A DNA stretch of 64,000 nt from Mycobacterium genavense ATCC 51234 (GTDB lineage: Bacteria > Actinomycetota > Actinomycetes > Mycobacteriales > Mycobacteriaceae), in NCBI RefSeq assembly GCF_000526915.1, contig NZ_JAGZ01000008.1:141611-205610 (forward strand), read 5' to 3'. A model generated the notes under the pieces. That model saw only the letters and a list, made by a program, of their open reading frames with translations. It did not search any database and was not told the DNA's origin. This document shows positions 44,717 through 53,306 of this stretch, piece after piece; the stretch's first letter is position 1, and every line of letters starts with the position of its first letter. A program made the translations under genes and the position numbers.

Positions 44717-45631
44717 ATGAGCACTCAGACAGGACGTACCGACGGCGACAGCTGGGACGTGGCCAGCAGCGTGGGAGCGACGGCCACCATGGTCGCCGCC
44801 TCCCGCGCGGTGGCCTCGCAGGGGCCCGACGCGCTACTGAACGATCCCTTCGCGGATCCGCTGGTGCGGGCCGTGGGCCTGGATGTCTTCGTCCGCGTGA
44901 TCGACGGCGAGATCGACTTCGAGGACGACGCGCTGCTCAATCGCCAGGCACGGATCCATCAGATGACGGTGCGCACCCGGTTCTTCGACGACTTCTTCAC
45001 CGGCGCAACAGAAGTCGGTGTGCGACAGGCGGTGATTCTGGCGTCCGGCCTGGACACCAGGGCCTACCGGCTGCCGTGGCCGGCCGGCACGGTGGTCTAC
45101 GAGATCGATCAGCCCCGGGTCATCGAGTTCAAGACCGACACGCTGGCCGGTATCGGCGCCGTGCCGAGCGCCGAGCGCCGCACCGTCGCCATCGACCTGC
45201 GCGACGACTGGCCCAGCGCATTGCGCGCCGCAAGGTTCGACGTCACGCAGCCGACGACCTGGAGTGCCGAAGGACTGCTGCCCTATCTGCCCCCGGAGGC
45301 CCAGGACCGGCTGTTCGACAACATCACCGCCCTGAGCGCGCCGGGCAGCCGGATCGCCACCGAGTATGTGACCGACCCCAACGCGTTCACCGACGAGCGG
45401 TTGCGGCAGATCAGCGACCGCTGGCGCAGCTTCGGGTTCGACCTCGACGCTTCTGCCCTGTTCTACCAGGGCGAGCGCAGCGTCGTGGTGGACTATCTGA
45501 GCACGCACGGCTGGCAGGTGACGGCCCAACCCGCCAGGGAGCTGTATGCCCGCAACGGGTTTGAGTTCCCCAACGACCAGATGACGGCCGCCTTCGGCGA
45601 CCTGAGTTATGTCGCCGCGACGCTGAAGTAG
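44717..45631 (+). CDS. SAM-dependent methyltransferase, array 2 gene 2
   Basis: A 304-residue paralogue whose ATG directly abuts the stop of gene 1 (TAGATG), so the two are translationally coupled. It has WDVASSVGATATMVAASRA, VILASGLDTRAYRLPWPAG, VYEIDQPRVIEFK and SAEGLLPYLPPEAQDRLF. It is intact. The C-terminus ends SYVAATLK like the sister genes. Cytoplasmic; substrate unknown. Confidence 0.87.
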   Translation: MSTQTGRTDGDSWDVASSVGATATMVAASRAVASQGPDALLNDPFADPLVRAVGLDVFVRVIDGEIDFEDDALLNRQARIHQMTVRTRFFDDFFTGATEVGVRQAVILASGLDTRAYRLPWPAGTVVYEIDQPRVIEFKTDTLAGIGAVPSAERRTVAIDLRDDWPSALRAARFDVTQPTTWSAEGLLPYLPPEAQDRLFDNITALSAPGSRIATEYVTDPNAFTDERLRQISDRWRSFGFDLDASALFYQGERSVVVDYLSTHGWQVTAQPARELYARNGFEFPNDQMTAAFGDLSYVAATLK

Positions 45632-45739
45632 GCCTTGGCTCAGGTCGATTGCCCGACTCGCCCCCTCGCCGCCACGCGGCTGGGGGTGCCCCACCTCGCG
45701 CCTACCGGCGCGCGTCGTCGTCGGGCTAGAGTCCTCCCC

Positions 45740-46654
45740 ATGGCCCGTGCACATGACGACAACTGGGATCTGGCGTCCAGCGTGGGCGCGACCGCAACCA
45801 TGGTCGCGACCAAACGCGCCATGGCGACGAAGGATCCGCGCGCATTGATCAACGATCCGTTCGCCGAGCCGCTGGTACGCGCGGTCGGCGTGGATTTCTT
45901 CACCAAGATAATGGACGGCGAACTCGACCTGTCGTCGGTCGAGAACGCCTCGCCGATCCGTATGCGGGCGATGATCGACGGAATGGCGGTGCGCACCAAG
46001 TATTTCGACGACTACTTCGTCAATGCCACCACCGGGGGCGTACGCCAGGTGGTGATCCTCGCGTCCGGATTGGACTCGCGCGCCTACCGGTTACCGTGGC
46101 CCGCCGGGACAGTGGTGTACGAAATCGACCAGCCGCAGGTAATCGAGTTCAAGACAACCACTTTGGCCGATATCGGAGCCCACCCCACCGCCACCCGGCG
46201 CACCATTGCGATCGACCTGCGCCAGGATTGGCCGGCGGCGCTGCGGGCCGCGGGGTTCGACACCACCAGGCCGACCGCGTGGTTGGCCGAGGGGCTGCTG
46301 ATCTACCTGCCGCCGGAGGCCCAGGACCTGCTGTTCGACAACATCACCGCCCTGTCCGTGCCGGGCAGCACGATCGCGACCGAATTCGTCCCGGGCATAA
46401 TCGATTTCGACGCCGACCGGGTGCGGGAGATGTCGGGCTTGTTTCGGGAGCACGGCATCGACATCGACATGGCGTCATTGGTGTACGCCGGTCAGCGCAA
46501 TCACGTCGTCGACTACTTGGGCGCCAAGGGCTGGAACGTCGAGGGCGTGACGAGAACGGAACTGTTCCAGCAGAACGGGCTGGAGGTCCTCGCGCCGGAG
46601 AACGACGACCCGCTGGGCGAGATCATCTTCATCAGCGGCCGGCTCGAGAGCTAG
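45740..46654 (+). CDS. SAM-dependent methyltransferase, array 2 gene 3
   Basis: A 304-residue paralogue starting MARAHDDNWDLASSVGATAT at ATG 45740; a longer frame back to 45635 lacks similarity and is not used. It has VILASGLDSRAYRLPWPAG and VYEIDQPQVIEFK. The segment equivalent to SAEGLL reads LAEGLLIYLPPEAQDLLF. It is intact. A 108-base gap to gene 2 may hold its own promoter. Its stop overlaps the sppA stop on the other strand by four bases. Confidence 0.87.
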   Translation: MARAHDDNWDLASSVGATATMVATKRAMATKDPRALINDPFAEPLVRAVGVDFFTKIMDGELDLSSVENASPIRMRAMIDGMAVRTKYFDDYFVNATTGGVRQVVILASGLDSRAYRLPWPAGTVVYEIDQPQVIEFKTTTLADIGAHPTATRRTIAIDLRQDWPAALRAAGFDTTRPTAWLAEGLLIYLPPEAQDLLFDNITALSVPGSTIATEFVPGIIDFDADRVREMSGLFREHGIDIDMASLVYAGQRNHVVDYLGAKGWNVEGVTRTELFQQNGLEVLAPENDDPLGEIIFISGRLES

Positions 46655-48453
46655 AAGCGCGACTCCCCCAGCCACAGCACACTGGCACCGTTGACCGCCT
46701 GCTCGAGGTTCTCGACCACCGCGGCAACGGTGCGCCCGAGCAGTGCGCCCAGCGCATCCGGCAACGACGCGGCGGCCGGCTGCGAGGACGCCCGGGGTCG
46801 CACCAGCTGAAGCAACGAGGATCCCGGGAAGCTGGCGACCCGGACGTCGGCGTCCTCGTCCAGGCCGGCCAGAATCTTGGCGCGGCGCATCGCGGTCCGA
46901 AGACCGCCCAACTCGTCGACCAGGCCGCGTTCCAGGGCGTCGGCTCCGGTCCACACTCGTCCTTGGGCAACGGCGTCGACGGCGTCGGTGGTCAGGTTGC
47001 GCCCGTCGGCGACGCGCTGCACGAAGTCGGCGTAGATCAAGTCCGCCTCGGCCTCCCGATCGGCACGCTGCTGGGCAGTGAAGGGCACATCCATCGACCA
47101 CGCATCGGCATTGGCGTTGGTACGCACCGCATCCGAGACAACTCCGAAGCGCTCCTTGAGATCGCGGAACACCAGCTTCCCGGTGATCACACCGATCGAG
47201 CCGGTGATGGTCGCCGGGTTGGCCACGATCACGTCGGCGGCCATGGCGACGTAGTAGCCGCCGGACGCGGCCACCGAACCCATCGACGCCACCACCGGTT
47301 TGCCGCGTTCACGGGCGCGGGTTACCTCGCGCCAGATGGTCTCCGATGCCGTGACCGAACCGCCGGGGCTGTCGATCCGCAGCACGATCGCCGACACCGA
47401 ATCGTCGCCGGCCGCCTCCCGCAGTGCCGCCGCGATCGTGTCACCGCCGACGCTCGAGTTGCCGAACGGCAGCATCTGGGGTCCGCCGCGCCCGTTGACG
47501 ATCGGGCCCTGCAGCGTGATCACCGCGAAGGTGGGCTTGGGTCGCCGTCCGGGGATCGGGGGCGCCGGCGGCACCAATCGCGACCGGCCCGCCGCGCAGT
47601 AGCGGCTCAGGTTGAGCCGGGGCGCCAACTTCTCCGGGTCGGCGTCGACCCCGTCGTCGTCAGCCGAAATGCCTTCCACACCAACCAATTCCGCCATCCT
47701 GGCGTGGGCCTGATCGCGGAAGCCGATGCGGTCGACCAGGCCGGAGGCCACCGCGTCGTCGCGCAACAGCGGAGCCCGGTCGGCCAGCGCGTCGAGCGCG
47801 GTGACGTCGATCTTGCGCGACTCCGCGATCGCCTGCCACACCTGGTCCTGCAGGCTTTCCAGCATCCGGGTGACCGCTTCACGATGGGCTTCGGTGAAGC
47901 CCTCTTCGGTGAAAACGTTTGCCGCCGACTTGTATTCGCCCCGGGCGACGAACTCGGCGTCGATCCCCGCCTTGTCCAGCGCGGTGCGTAAGAAGGTCGC
48001 GTTGCTCGCGAAGCCGATCAGCCCGACGCTGCCCGACGGCTGCATCCAGACCTCGCTGAACGCCGAAGCCAGGTAATAGGACAGCGTGCCCGGGTAGGTC
48101 TCGGCCCAGGCCAGCGATGGTTTGACGGCGCTGAACGCCGCGATCACCTCGCGCAGCTCTTGGACCGCCGCCGGCGGTGAGGCCGCGAGCTGGACGCGGG
48201 CGATCAGCCCGGCCACCCGGTCATCCGTGGCGGCGCGGTGGATCGCGGCGACCGCCTGGCGCAGCGTTATCGGTCGCTCCGCCCCGGTGACGAACGCCAT
48301 CGGGTCAAAGCCCGCCGTCTCGGGCGGCATCGAACGCAGATTGAATTCGAGCACACAGCCGTTGGGTACGCCGTGGTGGCGAACCGTGTCGACGCGGCCG
48401 GCCAGGGCACGTACGTCGTCGACACCGGGCAGAGCAGGCAGAAAGGCGAACAT
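46651..48453 (-). CDS. sppA: Signal peptide peptidase SppA, long (67K) type
   Basis: A 600-residue protease with two SppA (S49) domains, corresponding to Rv0724. The catalytic Lys175 is in GEYKSAANVFT of the N-terminal half, and Ser397 is in SVAASGGYYVAMAAD of the C-terminal half, the pairing expected for the long bacterial form that cuts leftover signal peptides in the membrane. ATG 48453 (MFAFLPALPGVDDV) is chosen; an upstream in-frame extension overlaps the divergent oxidoreductase start. M. tuberculosis has it next to rplO; here three extra genes lie between. Confidence 0.92.
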   Translation of the reverse strand: MFAFLPALPGVDDVRALAGRVDTVRHHGVPNGCVLEFNLRSMPPETAGFDPMAFVTGAERPITLRQAVAAIHRAATDDRVAGLIARVQLAASPPAAVQELREVIAAFSAVKPSLAWAETYPGTLSYYLASAFSEVWMQPSGSVGLIGFASNATFLRTALDKAGIDAEFVARGEYKSAANVFTEEGFTEAHREAVTRMLESLQDQVWQAIAESRKIDVTALDALADRAPLLRDDAVASGLVDRIGFRDQAHARMAELVGVEGISADDDGVDADPEKLAPRLNLSRYCAAGRSRLVPPAPPIPGRRPKPTFAVITLQGPIVNGRGGPQMLPFGNSSVGGDTIAAALREAAGDDSVSAIVLRIDSPGGSVTASETIWREVTRARERGKPVVASMGSVAASGGYYVAMAADVIVANPATITGSIGVITGKLVFRDLKERFGVVSDAVRTNANADAWSMDVPFTAQQRADREAEADLIYADFVQRVADGRNLTTDAVDAVAQGRVWTGADALERGLVDELGGLRTAMRRAKILAGLDEDADVRVASFPGSSLLQLVRPRASSQPAAASLPDALGALLGRTVAAVVENLEQAVNGASVLWLGESRF

Positions 48454-48491
48454 AACTGCAGCGTACCGATCGATGCCCGTAGGGTGAGCCC

Positions 48492-49421
48492 GTGAGGTTC
48501 TCCATCGCGATCCCGCAGTTCGACTACGACGTCTTCGACGCGGACGGGCTGCGCTCATACGTATTGCGCGCCGAAGAACTCGGGTTCGAAGGGATCTGGA
48601 CGCTCGAGCAGACCATTGGCCGGGCGCCGTTGCTGGCGCCGCTGGAGCTGCTGTCGTATTGCGCGGCGTTCACCACGCGGCTGCGGCTGGGGGTCGCCGT
48701 GCTGGTGACGTCGCAGCACGAGCCGTTGCAGTTGGCCTCGGCGGTGACAACGGTCGACCGAATCAGCCACGGGCGACTCGATATCGGTGTCGCACCCGGT
48801 CGCGGCGGGGTGACGCTCAGTGCGTTCGGCGTCGACAAAGACACCTTCATTTCGTGGTTCACCGAGGGCCTGAACCTGATGAAGGCGGCCTGGTCCGATT
48901 TGCCGACCGTGGACTTCCACGGTCGGCTCCGCGACGTCGAAAACCTGCCGTTCGCGCCCAAGCCGGTGCAGCGCCCGCACCCGCCGATCTGGTTCGGCGG
49001 CATGGCCCCCAAGGCCCTGGCCCGGGCGGTGCGCCATGGCGACGCGTACATGGGTCCAGGCGCCTCGGGCACCGAGGCGTTCGCCAACGCCGTCCCGATC
49101 GTGCGCCGCGAACTCGACGAGCAGCGGAAGGACCCGGCGCACTTCCCGATCAGCAAGCGCGTGTACCTGATGGTCGACGACGACGCGGGGCGCGCACGGG
49201 AGCGGGTGCTCGACGGTTTGAACCGCATCTACAACGGCCTGATACCGGGCATCGAGCAGGTTCCGGTATCGGGCACGCCGGCCGACGTCGTTCGCGGCCT
49301 GCAAGAGGTGATCGACGCCGGTGCGCAGACGCTGCTGCTCAATCCGGTCGGCGCCGACGTTCCGCAGAATCGCGAGCAGATGGAACGCCTTGCCGCGGAA
49401 GTGATTCCGCAGCTAGGGTAG
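48492..49421 (+). CDS. LLM-class flavin or F420-dependent oxidoreductase
   Basis: A 309-residue luciferase-like TIM-barrel protein from GTG 48492 (VRFSIAIPQFDYDVFDADG). Family segments are LGVAVLVTSQHEPLQLASAV, DRISHGRLDIGVAPGRG, RPHPPIWFGG and TPADVVRGLQEVIDAGAQ. It is a different subgroup from the Rv3463-like pair at the left end. Cofactor (FMN or F420) and substrate are not fixed by sequence. It converges directly with the esterase gene: the two stop codons are adjacent. It begins 38 bases from sppA. Confidence 0.85.
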   Translation: MRFSIAIPQFDYDVFDADGLRSYVLRAEELGFEGIWTLEQTIGRAPLLAPLELLSYCAAFTTRLRLGVAVLVTSQHEPLQLASAVTTVDRISHGRLDIGVAPGRGGVTLSAFGVDKDTFISWFTEGLNLMKAAWSDLPTVDFHGRLRDVENLPFAPKPVQRPHPPIWFGGMAPKALARAVRHGDAYMGPGASGTEAFANAVPIVRRELDEQRKDPAHFPISKRVYLMVDDDAGRARERVLDGLNRIYNGLIPGIEQVPVSGTPADVVRGLQEVIDAGAQTLLLNPVGADVPQNREQMERLAAEVIPQLG

Positions 49422-50330
49422 TCAGCCGCCTAGTTTCTGGCGCAGCCAGTCGCCGATTTCGGCGATCGCGTCGTCGACCTCGGGCACCCGGCCCGCGCCG
49501 ATGATGAAGGAGTGCTGGGCGCCCTCGACCTCGCGGGCCAAGACATCATTGCCGGCCGCTTCGAGGTGACGGGCGAAGTCGGCGTCCTCGCCGGCCAGTA
49601 CCTCGTCGCCACCCCAGAACACCGCGGTCGGCGGCAACCCGGCCAGCTCGGCGTTGAGCGGACTCACTTGCGGGTCGTCGAAGCCCACGCCGGTGTCGTC
49701 CAGCCAGCACGACCTGAAGAACTCCGCGAGCGGGCGGGACAGCAGCCGGTCTCGTTCCGCGTTGCTGTCGTAGGTCTCGTTCGTCATCGTCAGATCCACC
49801 CACGGCGAGATCGACACGATCGCACCCGGCAGCGCGGCTCCCTCGTCGCGCAGCGCCAGCGCGAGACCGACCGCGAAGTTGCCGCCGATCGAATGACCAA
49901 CGCTGGCAATGTTTTCCGGGCGGTACCCCTGCGCCAGCAACCAGTTATACGCGCTGCGGACATCTTCGACCTGCGCGGGGAATTTGTGCTCCGGGGAGCG
50001 CCGGTAGTTGAGCACCAGCGATCGCGCGCCCGCCGCCTTCGCGATGTGGGCCGCGGCCTTGCGGTCGGAGTACATCGATGTGACGACGGTGCCGCCCATG
50101 TGGCTGTGCAGCAGCACCCGGTCCGGGTCGCTGTCGACGGGAATGCACCACAGCGCCTCGACCCCGCCGGCGTCGACTTCGGCGTAGGTCACACCCTCGG
50201 GTTCCTTGGTGGCGACATGCATCGTCTCGATGACGTCGCGCACCGTGCTCAGGTCGAAATCGGGGTTGCCGGACCGCGCGCTCAGGGCGCTGAAGAAGTC
50301 GGCGAATTCTTTCGCCTGCGTGCTGACCAT
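49422..50330 (-). CDS. Alpha/beta hydrolase (hormone-sensitive-lipase-like esterase)
   Basis: A 302-residue esterase/lipase of the HSL-like group. The nucleophile Ser is in VGHSIGGNF. The catalytic Asp is in WGGDEVLAGED, and the His is in GAQHSF. The usual oxyanion-hole motif HGGG is HSHMGG here (VLLHSHMGGTVVTS), an unusual variant that may alter substrate choice. It has no signal peptide. It is divergent from the TetR gene with a palindromic operator between them, so TetR control is likely. Confidence 0.88.
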   Translation of the reverse strand: MVSTQAKEFADFFSALSARSGNPDFDLSTVRDVIETMHVATKEPEGVTYAEVDAGGVEALWCIPVDSDPDRVLLHSHMGGTVVTSMYSDRKAAAHIAKAAGARSLVLNYRRSPEHKFPAQVEDVRSAYNWLLAQGYRPENIASVGHSIGGNFAVGLALALRDEGAALPGAIVSISPWVDLTMTNETYDSNAERDRLLSRPLAEFFRSCWLDDTGVGFDDPQVSPLNAELAGLPPTAVFWGGDEVLAGEDADFARHLEAAGNDVLAREVEGAQHSFIIGAGRVPEVDDAIAEIGDWLRQKLGG

Positions 50331-50357
50331 CGGAGAGCCTTTACACTCGGTTATTGA

Positions 50358-50385
50358 ATAACGATCGTTATCGTAACGGACGTTA
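50358..50385. promoter_or_regulatory. Probable TetR operator
   Basis: ATAACGATCGTTAT at 50358-50371 is a perfect 14-bp palindrome. TAACGGACGTTA at 50374-50385 is an imperfect second copy 16 bases on. They lie in the 67-base gap between the divergent esterase and TetR genes. Two spaced half-palindromic sites are typical of TetR operators. The repressor would control both itself and the esterase. Confidence 0.75.
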
Positions 50386-50397
50386 TCCTATGATGGG

Positions 50398-51036
50398 GTG
50401 AGCGTCAAGCGAAGGGAGGGGCCGGTGAGATACCCGCCAGATCAGAAGGCGCGGGCGCGCGACGCACTCGTGCGCGCCGGCACCCGTTCGCTCAAGACGA
50501 GCGGATTCAACGGCGTCGGCGTGGACGGGCTGGCCGCCGCCGCGGGCGTCACGTCGGGTGCGTTCTATTCGAACTTCCCGAACAAGACGGCGATTCTGCA
50601 GGCCGTCATCGACGCTGGGCTCGGCGAACCGTTCGTCACGGACACCGCCGCGATGACCCGTGCCGAGGCGCGAGCGCACCTGAGCGCGTTTCTCGCCGAA
50701 TACATGAACACCGACCACAGCCACGACGTGACAGGCGGGTGCGTGATGCCCGCGTTGAGCGCGGACGTCTCGCGCGCCGAACCGCCCGTCAAAGAGGCCT
50801 ATGAGCGCAAGATGACGGCACTGATCGACCGGATCACCGAGCTACTCGACGGAGCGGAGTCCGACCGCCGGCAGCGGGCGTTGAGCATTGTCGCGTTGAT
50901 GGTCGGGTCGGTCCTGATCTCGCGCGGTATGCCCGAGCAGAGCGAAACCCGAAGCGCGGCATTAAATTCCGCGCTCGCTACGGCATCGGCGTTGATGGAC
51001 GCGGGAGCGTCGCCGAAGTCTAGGAGACCTCGGTGA
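50398..51036 (+). CDS. TetR-family transcriptional regulator
   Basis: A 212-residue repressor from GTG 50398; GTG 50428 is an alternative. The helix-turn-helix is about residues 25-60 (ALVRAGTRSLKTSGFNGVGVD then AAAAGVTSGAFYSNFPNKTAIL). The C-terminal ligand domain contains Cys in TGGCVMPALSADV, as in the AcrR/YcdC-like group. It is divergent from the esterase, with the palindrome in between. Its last 17 bases overlap the rplO 3' end on the other strand. Confidence 0.9.
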   Translation: MSVKRREGPVRYPPDQKARARDALVRAGTRSLKTSGFNGVGVDGLAAAAGVTSGAFYSNFPNKTAILQAVIDAGLGEPFVTDTAAMTRAEARAHLSAFLAEYMNTDHSHDVTGGCVMPALSADVSRAEPPVKEAYERKMTALIDRITELLDGAESDRRQRALSIVALMVGSVLISRGMPEQSETRSAALNSALATASALMDAGASPKSRRPR

Positions 51037-51463
51037 CCGAGCCGCCCGCGCCGGTGATCTTCTCGCGGGCGCTGCCGCTGAACTTGTGCGCGGACACGTC
51101 GACCTTGACGGTCAGGTCGCCGTCACCGAGGACCTTCACCAGCGAGTTCTTGCGAACCGCGCCCTTGGCGACCAGCTCGGCGACACCGATGGCACCGCCC
51201 TCGGGGAACAGCCGGCTGATGTCACCGACGTTGACGATCTCGTACTCGGTGCGGAACCGGTTGCGGAACCCCTTGAGCTTGGGCAGCCGCATGTGGATCG
51301 GCATCTGACCACCCTCGAAGGTCACCGGCACGTTCTTGCGCGCTTTGGTGCCCTTGGTACCGCGACCGGCGGTCTTACCCTTGGAGCCCTCACCGCGACC
51401 GACGCGGGTGCGCGGCGTCTTCGACCCGGGGGCCGGCTTCAGGTCGTGCAGTTTGATCGTCAT
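51020..51463 (-). CDS. rplO: 50S ribosomal protein L15
   Basis: A 147-residue L15 starting MTIKLHDLKPAPGSKTPRTRVGRGEGSKGKTAGRG, the typical mycobacterial sequence, corresponding to Rv0723. L15 is a late-binding large-subunit protein. Its ATG overlaps the rpmD stop by four bases. It is the last gene of the rplN-to-rplO block on this strand. The tail overlaps the convergent TetR gene by 17 bases. Confidence 0.96.
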   Translation of the reverse strand: MTIKLHDLKPAPGSKTPRTRVGRGEGSKGKTAGRGTKGTKARKNVPVTFEGGQMPIHMRLPKLKGFRNRFRTEYEIVNVGDISRLFPEGGAIGVAELVAKGAVRKNSLVKVLGDGDLTVKVDVSAHKFSGSAREKITGAGGSVTEVS

Positions 51464-51642
51464 TTGGTCTCCTCCACCTCGACCAGGTGGCTCACCTTCG
51501 CGATCAGTCCGCGGGTCGCTGCGTTGTCCTCACGGACCACCGACTGGCGAATCTTGCGCAGCCCCAGGGTGCGCAGGGACTCGCGCTGCTTCCAGCGCGC
51601 CCCGATGGTGCCGCGCACCTGGGTGATCTTCAGCTGACTCAT
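51460..51642 (-). CDS. rpmD: 50S ribosomal protein L30
   Basis: A 60-residue L30 from ATG 51642 (MSQLKITQVRGTIGARWKQR). A longer in-frame reading to 51867 covers rpsE and has no support. It is a small two-helix/three-strand large-subunit protein. It overlaps rpsE and rplO by four bases at both ends, showing tight translational coupling. It corresponds to Rv0722. Confidence 0.95.
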   Translation of the reverse strand: MSQLKITQVRGTIGARWKQRESLRTLGLRKIRQSVVREDNAATRGLIAKVSHLVEVEETK

Positions 51643-52328
51643 TGCGGTGCCGTTCCTTCGCGCGCGGCACTGGCGGCCAGCGCTTCGCTTTCCCGTCGCG
51701 CCTTCAGCATTCCGGCCGGGGCGACATCTTCGATCGGCAGACCGCGGCGAGCGGCCACCTCCTCCGGGCGCTGCAGCAACTTGAGCGCGGCCACCGTGGC
51801 GTGCACCACGTTGATCGCGTTGTCGCTGCCCAACGACTTGGCCAGGATGTCGTGCACCCCAGCGCATTCCAGCACCGCGCGCGCCGCACCACCGGCGATC
51901 ACACCGGTACCGGGGCTGGCCGGGCGAAGCAGCACCACACCCGCGGCCGCCTCACCCTGCACCGGGTGCGTGATGGTTCCGCCGATCAGCGGGACCCGGA
52001 AGAAGCCCTTGCGCGCCTCTTCCACGCCCTTGGCGATCGCGGCCGGAACTTCCTTGGCCTTACCGTAGCCGACGCCGACCATGCCCGCGCCGTCGCCCAC
52101 GATGACCAAAGCGGTGAAGCTGAAGCGCCGACCGCCCTTGACCACCTTGGAAACTCGGTTGATCGCGACGACCCGTTCCAGGTAGTTGCTCTTGTCGCCG
52201 TCGCGGTCACGGTCGCGGCCACGGCCACCGCCGCCGTCGCGCCGACCCCGGCCGTCCCGGGAGTCGCGGGAATCGCGGCCGTCACGGCTGTCCGGGGCGC
52301 CTTGCCCCCCAGCGGACTGCTCCGCCAT
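51639..52328 (-). CDS. rpsE: 30S ribosomal protein S5
   Basis: A 229-residue S5. The first 45 residues are a repetitive Arg/Asp/Gly tail (RDSRDGRGRRDGGG type) typical of actinobacterial S5. The core follows, with VAINRVSKVVKGGRRFSF, the glycine-rich fold around VGVGYGKAKEVPAAIAKG, and VLECAGVHDILAKSLGS. S5 controls decoding accuracy. It corresponds to Rv0721. Intact. Confidence 0.95.
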   Translation of the reverse strand: MAEQSAGGQGAPDSRDGRDSRDSRDGRGRRDGGGGRGRDRDRDGDKSNYLERVVAINRVSKVVKGGRRFSFTALVIVGDGAGMVGVGYGKAKEVPAAIAKGVEEARKGFFRVPLIGGTITHPVQGEAAAGVVLLRPASPGTGVIAGGAARAVLECAGVHDILAKSLGSDNAINVVHATVAALKLLQRPEEVAARRGLPIEDVAPAGMLKARRESEALAASAAREGTAPQ

Positions 52329-52350
52329 TATGCGGTCCTTCCAGTTGTCA

Positions 52351-52755
52351 TCAGAATTTCAATCCGTTCTCGCGGGCGGCGTCGGCCAGCGCCGCGATCC
52401 GTCCGCCGTAGCTGTAGCCGCCACGGTCGAACACCACGCTGTCGATGCCGGCAGCCTTGGCGCGCTCGGCGATCAGCTGGCCGACCCGCACGCTGCGGGA
52501 TTTCTTGTCCCCATCCAGTCCACGAACGTCGGCCTCGATCGACGAGGCGGCGGCCACCGTGGTGCCGTTCTCGTCGTTGACCAGCTGCACGTGGATATGC
52601 CGTGCCGACCGGTTCACCACCAGCCGCGGGCGCTCCGGAGTGCCCGAGATCTTCTTGCGCAGCCGGGCGTGCCGGCGCAGCCGAGAGACCCGGCGAGTTG
52701 CAGAAACGCTCTGCCCCACCGGCTTCCGCTCGGCAGTAGCTTGTTTTTGCGCCAT
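52351..52755 (-). CDS. rplR: 50S ribosomal protein L18
   Basis: A 134-residue L18 that binds 5S rRNA. It starts MAQKQATAERKPVGQSVSAT, followed by the Arg-rich RRVSRLRRHARLRKKI and the core RPRLVVNRSARHIHVQLV, ending VFDRGGYSYGGRIAALADAARENGLKF. It lies two bases after rplF and 22 bases before rpsE. It corresponds to Rv0720. Intact. Confidence 0.95.
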   Translation of the reverse strand: MAQKQATAERKPVGQSVSATRRVSRLRRHARLRKKISGTPERPRLVVNRSARHIHVQLVNDENGTTVAAASSIEADVRGLDGDKKSRSVRVGQLIAERAKAAGIDSVVFDRGGYSYGGRIAALADAARENGLKF

Positions 52756-52757
52756 GA

Positions 52758-53297
52758 CTACTTACCTGTCTTTCCGACCTTGCGGCGGACCTGCTCGCCC
52801 TCGTAGCGCACGCCCTTGCCTTTGTACGGGTCGGGGCGGCGCAGGCGGCGGATGTTCGCCGAAATCTGGCCGACTTTCTGCTTGTCGATCCCGCTGACGC
52901 TGAACTTCGTCGGCGTCTCCACCGCGAACGTGATGCCTTCGGGCGCCTCGATCAGCACGGGGTGACTGTATCCGAGCGCGAACTCGAGGTTGCGGCCCTT
53001 GAGCTGCACCCGGTAGCCGACGCCGAAGATCTCCATCTTGGTGGTGTAGCCCTGCGTGACACCGGTGACCAGGTTGGACACCAGCGTGCGCGACAACCCG
53101 TGCAGCGAACGGCTTTCCCGCTCGTCGTCCGGCCGGTTGACCACGATCGCACCGTCTTCGCTGCGTACCACGGTGATCGGCTCGGCGATCGTCAGGTCGA
53201 GGGTCCCCTTGGGGCCTTTCACCGAGACCTTTTGTCCGTCAATCGTTACGTCGACTCCGGCGGGAACCGGAATCGGCTTCTTACCAATGCGCGACAT
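52758..53297 (-). CDS. rplF: 50S ribosomal protein L6
   Basis: A 179-residue L6 starting MSRIGKKPIPVPAGVDV, with the duplicated alpha/beta fold. The C-terminal signature is RRLRRPDPYKGKGVRYEGE. L6 sits near the GTPase centre of the large subunit. It is nine bases after rpsH. It corresponds to Rv0719. Intact. Confidence 0.96.
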   Translation of the reverse strand: MSRIGKKPIPVPAGVDVTIDGQKVSVKGPKGTLDLTIAEPITVVRSEDGAIVVNRPDDERESRSLHGLSRTLVSNLVTGVTQGYTTKMEIFGVGYRVQLKGRNLEFALGYSHPVLIEAPEGITFAVETPTKFSVSGIDKQKVGQISANIRRLRRPDPYKGKGVRYEGEQVRRKVGKTGK

Positions 53298-53306
53298 GGT
53301 TACCCC

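Noticed and set aside
43760..46654. Methyltransferase arrays as a novel system in themselves
   Set aside because: The family is well known in mycobacteria (Rv0725c/Rv0726c/Rv0731c group); only the arrangement and shared upstream motif are worth noting.
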